Shown here: piece after piece, positions 15,381 through 24,190 of the stretch
Layout of the letters: each line of letters begins with the position of its first letter
How positions within the stretch are numbered: the stretch's first letter is position 1
NCBI GenBank assembly: GCA_041665785.1
Contig: JBAYIE010000018.1
Coordinates: 1-64,000 of the forward strand
Reading direction: 5' to 3'
DNA from: JBAYIE01 sp041665785
GTDB lineage: Bacteria > Bacteroidota > Bacteroidia > UKL13-3
DNA length: 64,000 nt
Notes under the pieces: generated by a model
What the model saw: only the letters and a program-made list of their open reading frames with translations
The model's database searches: none
What the model was told of the DNA's origin: nothing
Made by a program: the position numbers and the translations under genes

Positions 15381-16706
15381 ATGGCAGATTTTGAATTAGT
15401 GATGCCCAAAATGGGCGAGAGTATTGCAGAAGCAACCATCATCCGTTGGGTAAAAAAAGAGGGGGATCCGATTGCCGCCGATGAAACAGTGCTTGAAATT
15501 GCAACCGATAAGGTTGATTCTGAAGTTCCAACCCCCAAAGGTGGAATCCTGAAAAAGTGTTTGTTTAAAGAAGGAGAAGTGGTTGCAGTGGGTTCGCCTA
15601 TTGCCATCATTGCAATGGAAGGTGTGGCTTCAACCACATCTGCACCTAAAGTTGAAGTTGTGCCGCCGGTTAAAGTAGCTGCTGCTGAAGTGGAGAAAAC
15701 AGTAAGCATTGCCAAATCGGCAACCGCACCTGTTCAATCCAATGGATCGGCCCGATTTTATTCTCCGCTTGTACTGAATATTGCACGCGAAGAACAAATC
15801 AGTATGAGCGAACTGGAAGGCATACCGGGTACCGGTAATGAAGGACGCGTAACCAAACGCGATATTCTGGCTTATGTTCAATCCCGTTCTTCAGGTGTTG
15901 CTCAACCGGCAACTACTCCGGCAACTACTCCTGTTACTATTCCAGTTGAAAAAACCGTATCCGCTCCTGTTCAGGGTTCAAAAGTTACTTTAATGCCGGG
16001 TGATGAAATCATAGAAATGGATCGCATGCGTAAACTGATTGCCGATCATATGGTAATGAGCAAGCATACTTCACCGCATGTGACTTCGTTTGTGGAAGCC
16101 GATGTAACCAATATGGTATTGTGGCGCGATAAAGCGAAAAAGGTATTTGAAAAACGCGAGGGGGAAAAGATTACGTATACGCCTATGTTTATCGAGTGCG
16201 TGGTAAAGGCAATCAAAGATTATCCGATGATCAATATTTCGATCGACGGACAAAATATTATCAAACGTAAATCCATCAATATTGGAATGGCGGCTGCACT
16301 CCCAAGTGGTAACTTAATTGTTCCGGTAATCCGGAATTCTGATATGATGAACCTGGTGGGTTTGACCAAAACAGTAAACGATTTAGCCAACCGGGCACGT
16401 TCCAATAAATTATCGCCGGATGATATTTCAGGAGGAACTTTTACGATTACCAATGTGGGTGGATTCGGAAATGTGATGGGAACTCCCATCATCAATCAAC
16501 CACAGGTAGCCATTATGGCAACCGGTACCATCAAGAAAAAACCGGCTGTGCTCGAAACTCCCATGGGTGATGTAATTGCAATCCGTCATATGATGTTCCT
16601 GTCTCTATCCTACGATCATCGTGTGGTAGACGGATCATTGGGTGGCGCTTTTCTACGTCGTGTTGCTGATTATATGGAACAGTGGGACGTTAACCGTGAA
16701 ATCTGA
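15381..16706 (+). CDS. 2-oxoacid dehydrogenase E2, dihydrolipoyl acyltransferase
   Basis: 441 residues in the standard E2 order. The lipoyl domain (about 1-80) has the modified Lys44 in TDKVDSEV. The peripheral subunit-binding domain is at about 126-166, between Ala/Pro/Thr-rich linkers. The catalytic acyltransferase domain ends in SYDHRVVDG with His413 and Asp417. It forms the core of a pyruvate, 2-oxoglutarate or branched-chain complex. Sequence style (DKVDSEV, MWDMMNLVGL region) resembles branched-chain or general Bacteroidota E2. No E1 or E3 gene is adjacent, so the substrate is open. Confidence 0.92.
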   Translation: MADFELVMPKMGESIAEATIIRWVKKEGDPIAADETVLEIATDKVDSEVPTPKGGILKKCLFKEGEVVAVGSPIAIIAMEGVASTTSAPKVEVVPPVKVAAAEVEKTVSIAKSATAPVQSNGSARFYSPLVLNIAREEQISMSELEGIPGTGNEGRVTKRDILAYVQSRSSGVAQPATTPATTPVTIPVEKTVSAPVQGSKVTLMPGDEIIEMDRMRKLIADHMVMSKHTSPHVTSFVEADVTNMVLWRDKAKKVFEKREGEKITYTPMFIECVVKAIKDYPMINISIDGQNIIKRKSINIGMAAALPSGNLIVPVIRNSDMMNLVGLTKTVNDLANRARSNKLSPDDISGGTFTITNVGGFGNVMGTPIINQPQVAIMATGTIKKKPAVLETPMGDVIAIRHMMFLSLSYDHRVVDGSLGGAFLRRVADYMEQWDVNREI

Positions 16707-16789
16707 TTTCCTTATTTATTATGAACTCCAGGGTTAAGATCATTTTGATCTCCTGCTGAACATTTATTTCGATTCGCCATGCAGCTGCA

Positions 16790-18562
16790 TTATTCAAATT
16801 GCTGATTTCCGGATTGCGAATAACTGCGGATTAGTTTAGGTCCTTTGGAAATAAAAACCCGCGATCGTTTATCATCATTCGCCATGGATTGTCCATGGAT
16901 CCGAACTGAGCCGTAATCGGTCAGCACATCGTAACTCAAATCATCCTGATTGTTCAACAAATCCACTGAAATATCTCCGTATCCGGTTTTAAGATTGGCA
17001 GAGTCCTTAATCATTACCTGATTTGCTTTAATGCTTCCGGAGCTTGCTTCGAGTTTTAAATTTCCGGTGCAATCGTTCACCACAATATTGCCATACAAGG
17101 TGTGAATATCCGCAAATCCAGTTGCGTCTTCGAGTGTCACTTCGCCGGAAGAAGAGTTGACCAATACGTCGCCGTTGATATCGGAGATATGCTGCGTTCC
17201 ATATAAGGAAACTGCTTTTACAAATCCCGAAATGCCATGCAGGTTGATATTGCCCGACTTTGTATGCACCTCCAGTTTGGCCTGAATCTGAGAAGCGGTT
17301 ATGTTACCGTAGCTGGCTTCCACCGTACATACATCCCCATGTACAGATTTCAGACTAACATTGCCTGAAGAAGAAGTTATTTGCACATTACCTTCGGCTT
17401 TAATCACATGAATATTTCCGTACAATGCTTCAACATTCGTATTCCCTGTGATCTCCGTAATACTGACATCGCCTGAGGAAGAATTGGATACCAGATTTCC
17501 CTTTATCTGCTTAATGGTTTGGGAGCCATATAATGCTGTGGCATCAATATTACCTGTTATGTTTCGTAAGGTGATATCGCCTGAGGAAGATTTCACCCGC
17601 AGGTTGGTGGAAATACTGTCGGCATAAAGCGGACCATAACTATTCTCAAGATCGCACTGATTTCCTTGCATCCCACTCACATCGGTACGACCGCTGGAGC
17701 TTCTTAATTTAATATTTGTATTTGCCGGGAGTTCAAACTCAAGTAGTCCTTCCCAGCGGATAGAATTGGAGAAAGTGATCCAGCGCGTTTTGCGTTTTTG
17801 CTCTAGCCAGACTTTAAGCACGTCCCCGTTTCTTTCAACCATAATTTTAAATGCATCGCCCGTTTCCTTTTTCTTGTTTCCGGATTCATACATGATCCGA
17901 CCCTTCAGTGAGGTTTGGCTGGTATTCGTTCCTCTAACTTTTATATCGCAGATCATGCCATGCACATCCAGATGGTGAATTCCTGAAAATAGAGTATCAA
18001 TTTGGATGATATTATTAGCATCCAACGGGTACGCCAATATTCCATTGTTTTCTTCATGTGGAGTGGCAAAAGCAGGTATGGTTGCTGCAAACCGGGGAAA
18101 TAAATCCTGATTTTCAGTTACAGCTTCCGGCATGATTGGTAATTCTTCAGGTGCTGTTGCAGGCTGGGCCTGCAAAATATTTTTCGATGACGGCTTAAGC
18201 GGTTCATCAGACGGGAGGAGTGGCTCAACCAAATTTTGCGGAACAACCGGCTTCACCAGTAAAGTTTGCTCTTCCACCGGTTGGCGGTTCCAATACAAAA
18301 CACCGGCAGTAACAGAAATTACGGCTGTGAGTATAAACAGCCACTTCAGCAATGATTTGGCCGACAGTTTATAATTTAATTCTTTCATCATCCGGGCATC
18401 TACTCCGGCTGGCACTGCTATCATAGCAGGTTGTGAGAACAGGATTTTCGCTTCCATATCAATCATTGTTTGTGTCCAATCCGAATCGGCATCATGCAAC
18501 AACACCTGATTGAGCAGATGACGCAATTCCTGGTCAGTCATGGGTGTATTAGCTTGGCTCAT
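16790..18562 (-). CDS. Single-TM protein with DUF4097-type beta-helix, ECF partner
   Basis: 590 residues. An N-terminal cytoplasmic part (1-70) is followed by one transmembrane helix at about 71-91, a Pro-rich stretch and then a large repeat domain (about 185-590). In the repeat, turns of type SSSG-x-V-x-L alternate with turns of type YG-x-I, a pattern of a right-handed beta-helix as in DUF4097 proteins. The gene overlaps the preceding ECF sigma gene by 14 nt. Membrane topology, position and coupling suggest it senses the envelope and may act as anti-sigma factor through residues 1-70. This is inference; no known anti-sigma domain is evident. Confidence 0.75.
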   Translation of the reverse strand: MSQANTPMTDQELRHLLNQVLLHDADSDWTQTMIDMEAKILFSQPAMIAVPAGVDARMMKELNYKLSAKSLLKWLFILTAVISVTAGVLYWNRQPVEEQTLLVKPVVPQNLVEPLLPSDEPLKPSSKNILQAQPATAPEELPIMPEAVTENQDLFPRFAATIPAFATPHEENNGILAYPLDANNIIQIDTLFSGIHHLDVHGMICDIKVRGTNTSQTSLKGRIMYESGNKKKETGDAFKIMVERNGDVLKVWLEQKRKTRWITFSNSIRWEGLLEFELPANTNIKLRSSSGRTDVSGMQGNQCDLENSYGPLYADSISTNLRVKSSSGDITLRNITGNIDATALYGSQTIKQIKGNLVSNSSSGDVSITEITGNTNVEALYGNIHVIKAEGNVQITSSSGNVSLKSVHGDVCTVEASYGNITASQIQAKLEVHTKSGNINLHGISGFVKAVSLYGTQHISDINGDVLVNSSSGEVTLEDATGFADIHTLYGNIVVNDCTGNLKLEASSGSIKANQVMIKDSANLKTGYGDISVDLLNNQDDLSYDVLTDYGSVRIHGQSMANDDKRSRVFISKGPKLIRSYSQSGNQQFE

Positions 18563-19151
18563 GGAGTTTCTCGGTTATTTGTTTTTTCAATCGTTGATAA
18601 TAAACCTTCAATTGATCTTCCGGTTTCTTTACAAATTCTGCTATCTCAGCATAGGGTCGCCCGTCGCTCCGCATCAGCAATAAAATTCGTTGCCAATCTT
18701 CCAGTTTTTCCAACTCCTTTTGCAAAACAGAAATTCTGAAATTCGCCACGGGTTCACTTTCAGCCGTTGTTGTTTGTATGGTCTGAGATTCATCGTCCAG
18801 GCTTGTCATGATCATGCCTTCTCTCTCTTTGCGCGTATCCCGGTAATGATTTCGCATCAGGTTGATGAAGATCCTGAAAATAAAAGACCCGAATTTCTCC
18901 TCTGTTTCGAACGAATAGCGTTCAAACGTATTGGCTACCTTATATAAGGTGTCATATATGATGGTCCAGGCAGTATCCTCATCCAACTTCCAGGTATGCC
19001 GGGCATACGCAAACATTTTCTTTCCATACCCGGTATAGAGCTTCGCTATAAAATCTCCTTTTCCGGAATGCTCTTTGGTTTTGTACAGAAATGGTTGCGT
19101 ATTGTTCAAGGAAGGTTGTTTAAAGGATAGAACACAGAAAGGTAACACCAA
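18549..19151 (-). CDS. ECF RNA polymerase sigma factor
   Basis: Up to 200 residues. Region 2 includes FAYARHTWKLDEDTAWTIIYDTLYKVANTF and FRIFINLMRNHYRD. Region 4 includes LEDWQRILLLMRSDGRPYAEIAEFV, a helix-turn-helix that binds -35 DNA. There is no ATG upstream of region 2: the frame opens at TTG 19151 followed by GTG, so the true start is a non-ATG codon and the first 20 or so residues are uncertain. It is divergent from kdsB and coupled to the beta-helix membrane protein downstream. Confidence 0.85.
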   Translation of the reverse strand: MVLPFCVLSFKQPSLNNTQPFLYKTKEHSGKGDFIAKLYTGYGKKMFAYARHTWKLDEDTAWTIIYDTLYKVANTFERYSFETEEKFGSFIFRIFINLMRNHYRDTRKEREGMIMTSLDDESQTIQTTTAESEPVANFRISVLQKELEKLEDWQRILLLMRSDGRPYAEIAEFVKKPEDQLKVYYQRLKKQITEKLHEPS

Positions 19152-19202
19152 TTTTTAAATTCTTCCGTTTATGATGTCAGGAGATTCCGCTAAATTGCAC
19201 CA

Positions 19203-19934
19203 ATGCCTAAGATTATTGGAATTATACCTGCCCGATTTGCATCCACCCGTTTTCCGGGAAAACCCCTGATTCAGATCAAGGGCAAATCCATGATTCAACG
19301 TGTTTATGAACAATGCCTCAAAGCGGAAAAACTGGCTGAGGTAATGGTGGCAACCGACGATCAGCGAATTTTTGAACATGTTCAGGCCTTTGGAGGACAG
19401 GTCGTATTAACAGCAGATTCCCATCAAAGCGGAACCGACCGATGCGCCGAAGTGATCCGCAAATTGGAACGATCATTTGATGCCGTAATCAATATTCAGG
19501 GAGATGAACCCTTCATTGAGCCGGAACAAATCAATCAGGTAGCTGCCTTGCTCTCCAAACCTGAAAACCGGATTGCTACGCTGATTAAGGCATTGGAGAA
19601 AGAAGAAGATATCCGGAATCCGAATGTGGTAAAGGCTATCCGTACATTAAAAGGAAAGGCCATTTATTTCTCGCGCTCTCCAATTCCTTATCGCCGAAAC
19701 CCTGAAGCCACAATAACCTATTTTAAACATGTTGGCATTTACGGTTATCACACGGATGTGCTTTTGGAACTTACCCTTTTGCCACAGGGTTCACTGGAGA
19801 AGGCTGAATCGCTGGAACAATTACGCTGGATAGAAGCCGGATATCCGATTGCTGTTGAAGAAACAACATGGGAAACCATCTCCATCGATACACCGGCCGA
19901 CCTTGAATATGTTGAAAAATTGGTGAAAAGCTGA
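19203..19934 (+). CDS. kdsB: 3-deoxy-manno-octulosonate (KDO) cytidylyltransferase
   Basis: 243 residues. KdsB activates KDO with CTP to give CMP-KDO for the LPS inner core. The N-terminal IIPARFASTRFPGKPL and the INIQGDEPFI segment (about 99-108) are signatures of the family, and SRSPIPY is present. Length is normal. TAAATTGC, close to the -7 consensus, ends 4 nt before the ATG, so the leader may be almost absent. Its CTP substrate is made by pyrG, the next gene. Confidence 0.96.
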   Translation: MPKIIGIIPARFASTRFPGKPLIQIKGKSMIQRVYEQCLKAEKLAEVMVATDDQRIFEHVQAFGGQVVLTADSHQSGTDRCAEVIRKLERSFDAVINIQGDEPFIEPEQINQVAALLSKPENRIATLIKALEKEEDIRNPNVVKAIRTLKGKAIYFSRSPIPYRRNPEATITYFKHVGIYGYHTDVLLELTLLPQGSLEKAESLEQLRWIEAGYPIAVEETTWETISIDTPADLEYVEKLVKS

Positions 19935-19968
19935 TTCGATTCAGGTTTTTCCGGCCATAAACTTTACT

Positions 19969-19976
19969 TACTTTTG
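19969..19976 (+). promoter_or_regulatory. -7 element of pyrG
   Basis: TACTTTTG, an exact TAnnTTTG, between kdsB and pyrG; a weak TTTTT lies 18 nt upstream. Leader to ATG 20061 is about 80 nt. Confidence 0.6.
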
Positions 19977-20060
19977 TATCCCGTACAGTAACAAATGAGT
20001 TGGCTGAACAAGCAGCATTTCTCAAGCTTGACAGGCAATTTTCATTACAACTTCAACATT

Positions 20061-21674
20061 ATGCATTCACCAAAATACATCTTCGTTACTGGCGGAGTAA
20101 CATCATCATTGGGCAAGGGAATTATTTCTGCCTCACTTGCTAAATTGTTACAAGCCCGCGGGTATTCAGTAACCATTCAGAAATTTGATCCTTATATCAA
20201 CGTCGATCCGGGAACCCTGAATCCCTACGAACATGGAGAATGCTATGTAACCAACGATGGAGCTGAAACAGATCTGGACCTTGGACATTACGAACGTTTT
20301 TTGAATGTCTCCACTTCACAGGCCAATAATGTTACAACAGGTCGTATCTACCAATCTGTAATTGAAAAAGAACGTGAAGGTGCTTACCTCGGTAAAACCG
20401 TGCAGGTTATTCCGCATATCACCGATGAAATAAAACGCCGGATGAAACTGATAGGCGAAACCGGAGAATTTGAAATCATCATTACGGAACTAGGTGGAAC
20501 TGTAGGCGATATTGAATCCCTGCCTTATATTGAATCAGTACGTCAGCTGAAATGGGAATTAAAACCCGAAGATTGCATCGTGATTCATTTAACCTTGCTT
20601 CCGTATCTGGCTACTTCGCACGAGTTGAAAACCAAACCCACCCAACATTCAGTAAAAATGCTGCTCGAATCAGGTGTACAACCCGATGTGTTGGTTTGCC
20701 GTGCAGAACATGCCATCAGCAAAGAAATCAAAAAGAAGATCGCACTGTTTTGCAACGTGATGCCAAATGCGGTTATCGAAGCACTCGACATGCCTACCAT
20801 ATATGATGTACCTATGGCCATGCTCAAAGAAAAGCTGGACAGAACGGTATTGTCGAAACTGAAACTTTCGACTAAAAATGAGCCGGACATGGAAAGCTGG
20901 TTGAATTTTCTGACCCGTCATAAAAATCCGAAACACGAAGTAAAAATCGGACTCGTAGGTAAATACATCGAACTACCGGATGCATACAAATCCATCGCCG
21001 AAGCATTTGTGCATGCCGGTGCATTCAATGAATGCCGTGTTAAACTGGAGTTAATCCATTCCGAATTAATCACCGATGAGAATGCCGATTACAAACTCGG
21101 ACATTTGGATGGTGTGTTGGTTGCCCCGGGGTTTGGAGACCGGGGAATTGAAGGAAAAATTGCCGCCGTTAAATATGTGCGCGAAAATAAAATTCCGTTT
21201 TTTGGAATTTGTCTGGGAATGCAAACCTGTGTAATAGAATTTGCCCGTCATGTATTGGGATTAAAGGATGCGCATTCTACAGAAATGAATCCAAAGACCA
21301 AAAATGCAGTGATTGATATGATGCCCGATCAGAAAAAGATCACGCAAAAAGGGGGAACCATGCGACTGGGTGCATATACCTGTGAAGTGAGTAAAGACAG
21401 TAAAGCTTACAAGGCTTATGATAAAACACGTGTAACCGAACGTCATCGTCACCGTTACGAGTTCAACAATAAATTTCTGAAAGATTTTGAAAAAGCCGGC
21501 ATGTTTGTTACCGGAGTAAATCCGGAGACGAAATTGGCGGAGATTGTTGAAATCAAAGATCACCCGTATTTTGTAGGTGTTCAGTTTCACCCCGAATACC
21601 GCAGCACGGTACTTACCCCTCACCCACTCTTTATCAAGTTTATAAAAGCAGCAATCGACTACAGCAACAGTTGA
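20061..21674 (+). CDS. pyrG: CTP synthase
   Basis: 537 residues. It amidates UTP to CTP with glutamine. The synthetase domain starts KYIFVTGGVTSSLGKGI (P-loop) and contains NVDPGTLNPYEHGE. The glutamine amidotransferase domain has the nucleophile in FFGICLGMQ and the His-Glu pair in QFHPEYRS. ATG 20061 is preferred because the family starts right before KYIFVTGG; an in-frame ATG at 19995 would add 22 unmatched residues. It is separated from the convergent RRM gene by a bidirectional terminator. Confidence 0.97.
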   Translation: MHSPKYIFVTGGVTSSLGKGIISASLAKLLQARGYSVTIQKFDPYINVDPGTLNPYEHGECYVTNDGAETDLDLGHYERFLNVSTSQANNVTTGRIYQSVIEKEREGAYLGKTVQVIPHITDEIKRRMKLIGETGEFEIIITELGGTVGDIESLPYIESVRQLKWELKPEDCIVIHLTLLPYLATSHELKTKPTQHSVKMLLESGVQPDVLVCRAEHAISKEIKKKIALFCNVMPNAVIEALDMPTIYDVPMAMLKEKLDRTVLSKLKLSTKNEPDMESWLNFLTRHKNPKHEVKIGLVGKYIELPDAYKSIAEAFVHAGAFNECRVKLELIHSELITDENADYKLGHLDGVLVAPGFGDRGIEGKIAAVKYVRENKIPFFGICLGMQTCVIEFARHVLGLKDAHSTEMNPKTKNAVIDMMPDQKKITQKGGTMRLGAYTCEVSKDSKAYKAYDKTRVTERHRHRYEFNNKFLKDFEKAGMFVTGVNPETKLAEIVEIKDHPYFVGVQFHPEYRSTVLTPHPLFIKFIKAAIDYSNS

Positions 21675-21692
21675 GTCGAGAAAAGGCAAAAA

Positions 21693-21718
21693 AAAATCCG
21701 GGTTAAGACCCGGATTTT
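21693..21718. terminator. Bidirectional terminator, pyrG / RRM gene
   Basis: An 11-bp perfect stem AAAATCCGGGT/ACCCGGATTTT with a TAAG loop between two convergent genes, with A/T runs on both sides. Confidence 0.9.
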
Positions 21719-21739
21719 GACTGTCGAATAATTAACTAA

Positions 21740-22039
21740 TTATTCTGAATGACCATTGCGCTCACGGTTGTAAGGGCGGCTTGGACGATCACCTTGTTCA
21801 CGTGGCTTAGCCTCGTTAACGATAATCTTCCTTTGTTTGAAGTCTGATTCATGCAAAGCCTGAATGGCTTGTTGAGCAGAAGAGTTGTCTTCCATTTCAA
21901 CAAAACCAAATCCTTTTGCTCTTCCGGTAAATTTATCTTTTATGATATTTACTGATTGAACATTTCCATAACCTGAGAATAAGTCCATAAGCTCCTGCTC
22001 AGTTGCCTGGTAGCTTAAGTTTCCAACGTAGAGTTTCAT
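21740..22039 (-). CDS. RNA-binding protein with one RRM domain
   Basis: 99 residues. A single RNA recognition motif has RNP2 LYVGNL at 3-8 and RNP1 KGFGFVEM at about 42-49. A short Arg/Gly-containing basic tail (GDRPSRPYNRERNGH) follows. Bacteroidota commonly have such small RRM proteins in place of, or beside, cold-shock RNA chaperones. The start at MKLYVGN is set by the domain boundary; the longer upstream frame has no family match. A 227-nt region separates it from the divergent yidC. Confidence 0.93.
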   Translation of the reverse strand: MKLYVGNLSYQATEQELMDLFSGYGNVQSVNIIKDKFTGRAKGFGFVEMEDNSSAQQAIQALHESDFKQRKIIVNEAKPREQGDRPSRPYNRERNGHSE

Positions 22040-22213
22040 TTTAGGGTAAAATATTAGATATGAACACGCAAGATAGACTAATCTTTCTCTTTTCCGCCAT
22101 ATTTCTCTCTTTTTTAGAAAATATTTACAAAATATCCCCAATTCAGTGACTTGCGGGCCAATTAATTTCGGGTCAAAGATAACCCGAAATAGCATATTTT
22201 AAGCAGAAGTGTG

Positions 22214-22244
22214 TTTGCGAGTCCGTTGATTAAAGTTACTTTTG
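22214..22244 (+). promoter_or_regulatory. Bacteroidota promoter for yidC
   Basis: TTTG (22214-22217), 19-nt spacer, TACTTTTG (22237-22244). The ATG is 22 nt downstream. One of the best consensus matches in the window. Confidence 0.8.
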
Positions 22245-22266
22245 CACGCAATTTTTTATACAACGA

Positions 22267-24102
22267 ATGGACAGAAATTCAATCATCGGCTTAGGACTTA
22301 TTTTTATTATCCTGGTCACTTTTGCCTATATTAACCAGCCTTCGGAGGACGAGATCAGAGAAAATAAACGCAAACAGGACTCCATAGCATTGGCTGTCAG
22401 GGTTGCCGATACAGCCATTCAGGCCTTACCGGTGCAGGGTGAAGCCCCGGATAGCTTGTCACCTGAGGCGGTACTACCGGATTCCCTGGCATTGGCCACC
22501 ACTTTTGGAACCTTCTCTGCATTTGTTTCCGGAAGCGAAACTTTCACCACCCTGGAAAACGAGGATCTGAAATTAATCCTCAGCAATAAAGGCGGACGTA
22601 TTTATTCTGTCGAACTGAAAAAATTCAAACGTTACGATCAATCTCCTTTGCTTTTAATGGAAGGCGATCACAATAAATTCGAATACGTATTTGCTTCCAG
22701 AGATAATAAAGCCATTCAAACCGGCGAACTATACTTTACACCGCTGGTATCGGCCGATGCCCATACAGTAACCATGCAATTGCAAATGGCCGATGGTTCT
22801 TATTTCAATCAGGTTTATAGCCTCGACCCGCAAGGTCATGGAGTTAAATACCGTCTCGATATGAAAGGGATGAACGGGTATATCTCTCCTACCAACAATT
22901 ACCTGGATCTGAATATCAGCCAGCGACTCCAGTTGCAGGAAAAGAGCATGGAATCAGAGCGTCGTACGTCTACCATTTATTACCGGTACAAAGACGATGA
23001 ACCTACTTATATAACAGAAACATCGGATGAAAAGGTGGATCTGAAAACTCCGGTACAATGGATTTCATTCAAACAACAATATTTCAACAGCACCATAATT
23101 GCAGATCAGAAATTTGAGAACGGAAATATTGAGACCGTAACAGACGAAAACAGTGCATATATCAAAACCGCATCAGCGAGTCTGACCGTTCCCTACACAC
23201 ATGCAGATCAGGAGACGTTTGGATTGATGATGTATTATGGTCCAAACCATTACAAGACCTTATCGGCCATGAATACCGAACTCGAACGCATCATTCCGAT
23301 GGGTTGGGGAATATTCCGTTGGGTAAACAAATACATCGTAATTAATGTATTCTACTTCCTGGGTCAGTATATCGGCAGTTTTGGTTTGATTATTCTTTTA
23401 CTCACCATATTGATTAAAACGGTATTGTTCCCGCTGGTGTACCGCTCGTATTTGTCGACAGCGAAAATGCGGGTACTCAAGCCGGAGATTGACGAGATCA
23501 AAGCCAAGTACGGCAGCGATATGCAGCGCCTGCAGCAGGAAAATATGAAGCTGTATAAAAAAGCCGGTGTAAATCCCCTGGGCGGATGTATTCCGGTATT
23601 GTTGCAACTTCCAATTCTGGTGGCCATGTTTCAGTTTTTTCCATCTGCCTTCGAATTGCGTCAACAGTCGTTTCTCTGGGCCGAAGATCTTTCCACCTTC
23701 GACAGTATCATAAACCTTCCGTTCAATATTCCGGCCTATGGATCGCATGTGAGTTTATTTGCTTTACTAATGACGGTATCCTCTATCTTTTATACCATCT
23801 ACAATAATCAGAATACAGCAGGATTAACCGATCAGATGAAATGGATCAGTTACTTTATGCCGGTTGTGTTTTTATTTATGTTGAACAGCTATCCGGCTGG
23901 TTTGAATTACTATTACTTCCTTTCCAATCTGGTAACTATCGGACAGCAATTAGGTATTCGCCGTTTTGTAGACGATAAAAAACTGCATGCCGAGATTCAG
24001 GAAAACAAGAAAAAGCCGGTGAAGAAATCGCGCTTTGAACAAAAGATCGAAGACATGGCGAAAAAACGGGGAGTGGATCCCACTAAACTGAAGAAGAAAT
24101 AA
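22267..24102 (+). CDS. yidC: Membrane protein insertase YidC
   Basis: 611 residues. An N-terminal TM helix (about 6-22) is followed by a large periplasmic domain (about 80-350) and the conserved insertase core (about 355-570) with several helices, including QLPILVAMFQFFPSAFELRQQSFLWAEDLS split by loops. The tail is strongly basic (KKPVKKSRFEQK...KLKKK), which is usual and may contact ribosomes. YidC inserts and folds inner-membrane proteins alone or with SecYEG. The pyrG - RRM - yidC neighbourhood is familiar in Bacteroidota. No frame problems. Confidence 0.96.
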   Translation: MDRNSIIGLGLIFIILVTFAYINQPSEDEIRENKRKQDSIALAVRVADTAIQALPVQGEAPDSLSPEAVLPDSLALATTFGTFSAFVSGSETFTTLENEDLKLILSNKGGRIYSVELKKFKRYDQSPLLLMEGDHNKFEYVFASRDNKAIQTGELYFTPLVSADAHTVTMQLQMADGSYFNQVYSLDPQGHGVKYRLDMKGMNGYISPTNNYLDLNISQRLQLQEKSMESERRTSTIYYRYKDDEPTYITETSDEKVDLKTPVQWISFKQQYFNSTIIADQKFENGNIETVTDENSAYIKTASASLTVPYTHADQETFGLMMYYGPNHYKTLSAMNTELERIIPMGWGIFRWVNKYIVINVFYFLGQYIGSFGLIILLLTILIKTVLFPLVYRSYLSTAKMRVLKPEIDEIKAKYGSDMQRLQQENMKLYKKAGVNPLGGCIPVLLQLPILVAMFQFFPSAFELRQQSFLWAEDLSTFDSIINLPFNIPAYGSHVSLFALLMTVSSIFYTIYNNQNTAGLTDQMKWISYFMPVVFLFMLNSYPAGLNYYYFLSNLVTIGQQLGIRRFVDDKKLHAEIQENKKKPVKKSRFEQKIEDMAKKRGVDPTKLKKK

Positions 24103-24190
24103 AACCGCATCGGATGAGTCTGGTATCGGAATTCCTGCCTGCATCCATGGATTTTTGATTCAACTGCAAATTTGCCGAATTGTTATTTTT

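Noticed and set aside
16737..16751. Terminator between the E2 gene and the beta-helix gene
   Set aside because: AGATCA/TGATCT is only a 6-bp stem with a 3-nt loop and no T-run follows.
19995..20060. 22-residue N-terminal extension of CTP synthase
   Set aside because: The added residues match nothing in the family, which begins just before KYIFVTGG; ATG 20061 explains the data.
22040..22195. Longer N-terminus for the RRM protein
   Set aside because: The extension is not RRM-like and the domain begins precisely at MKLYVGNL.
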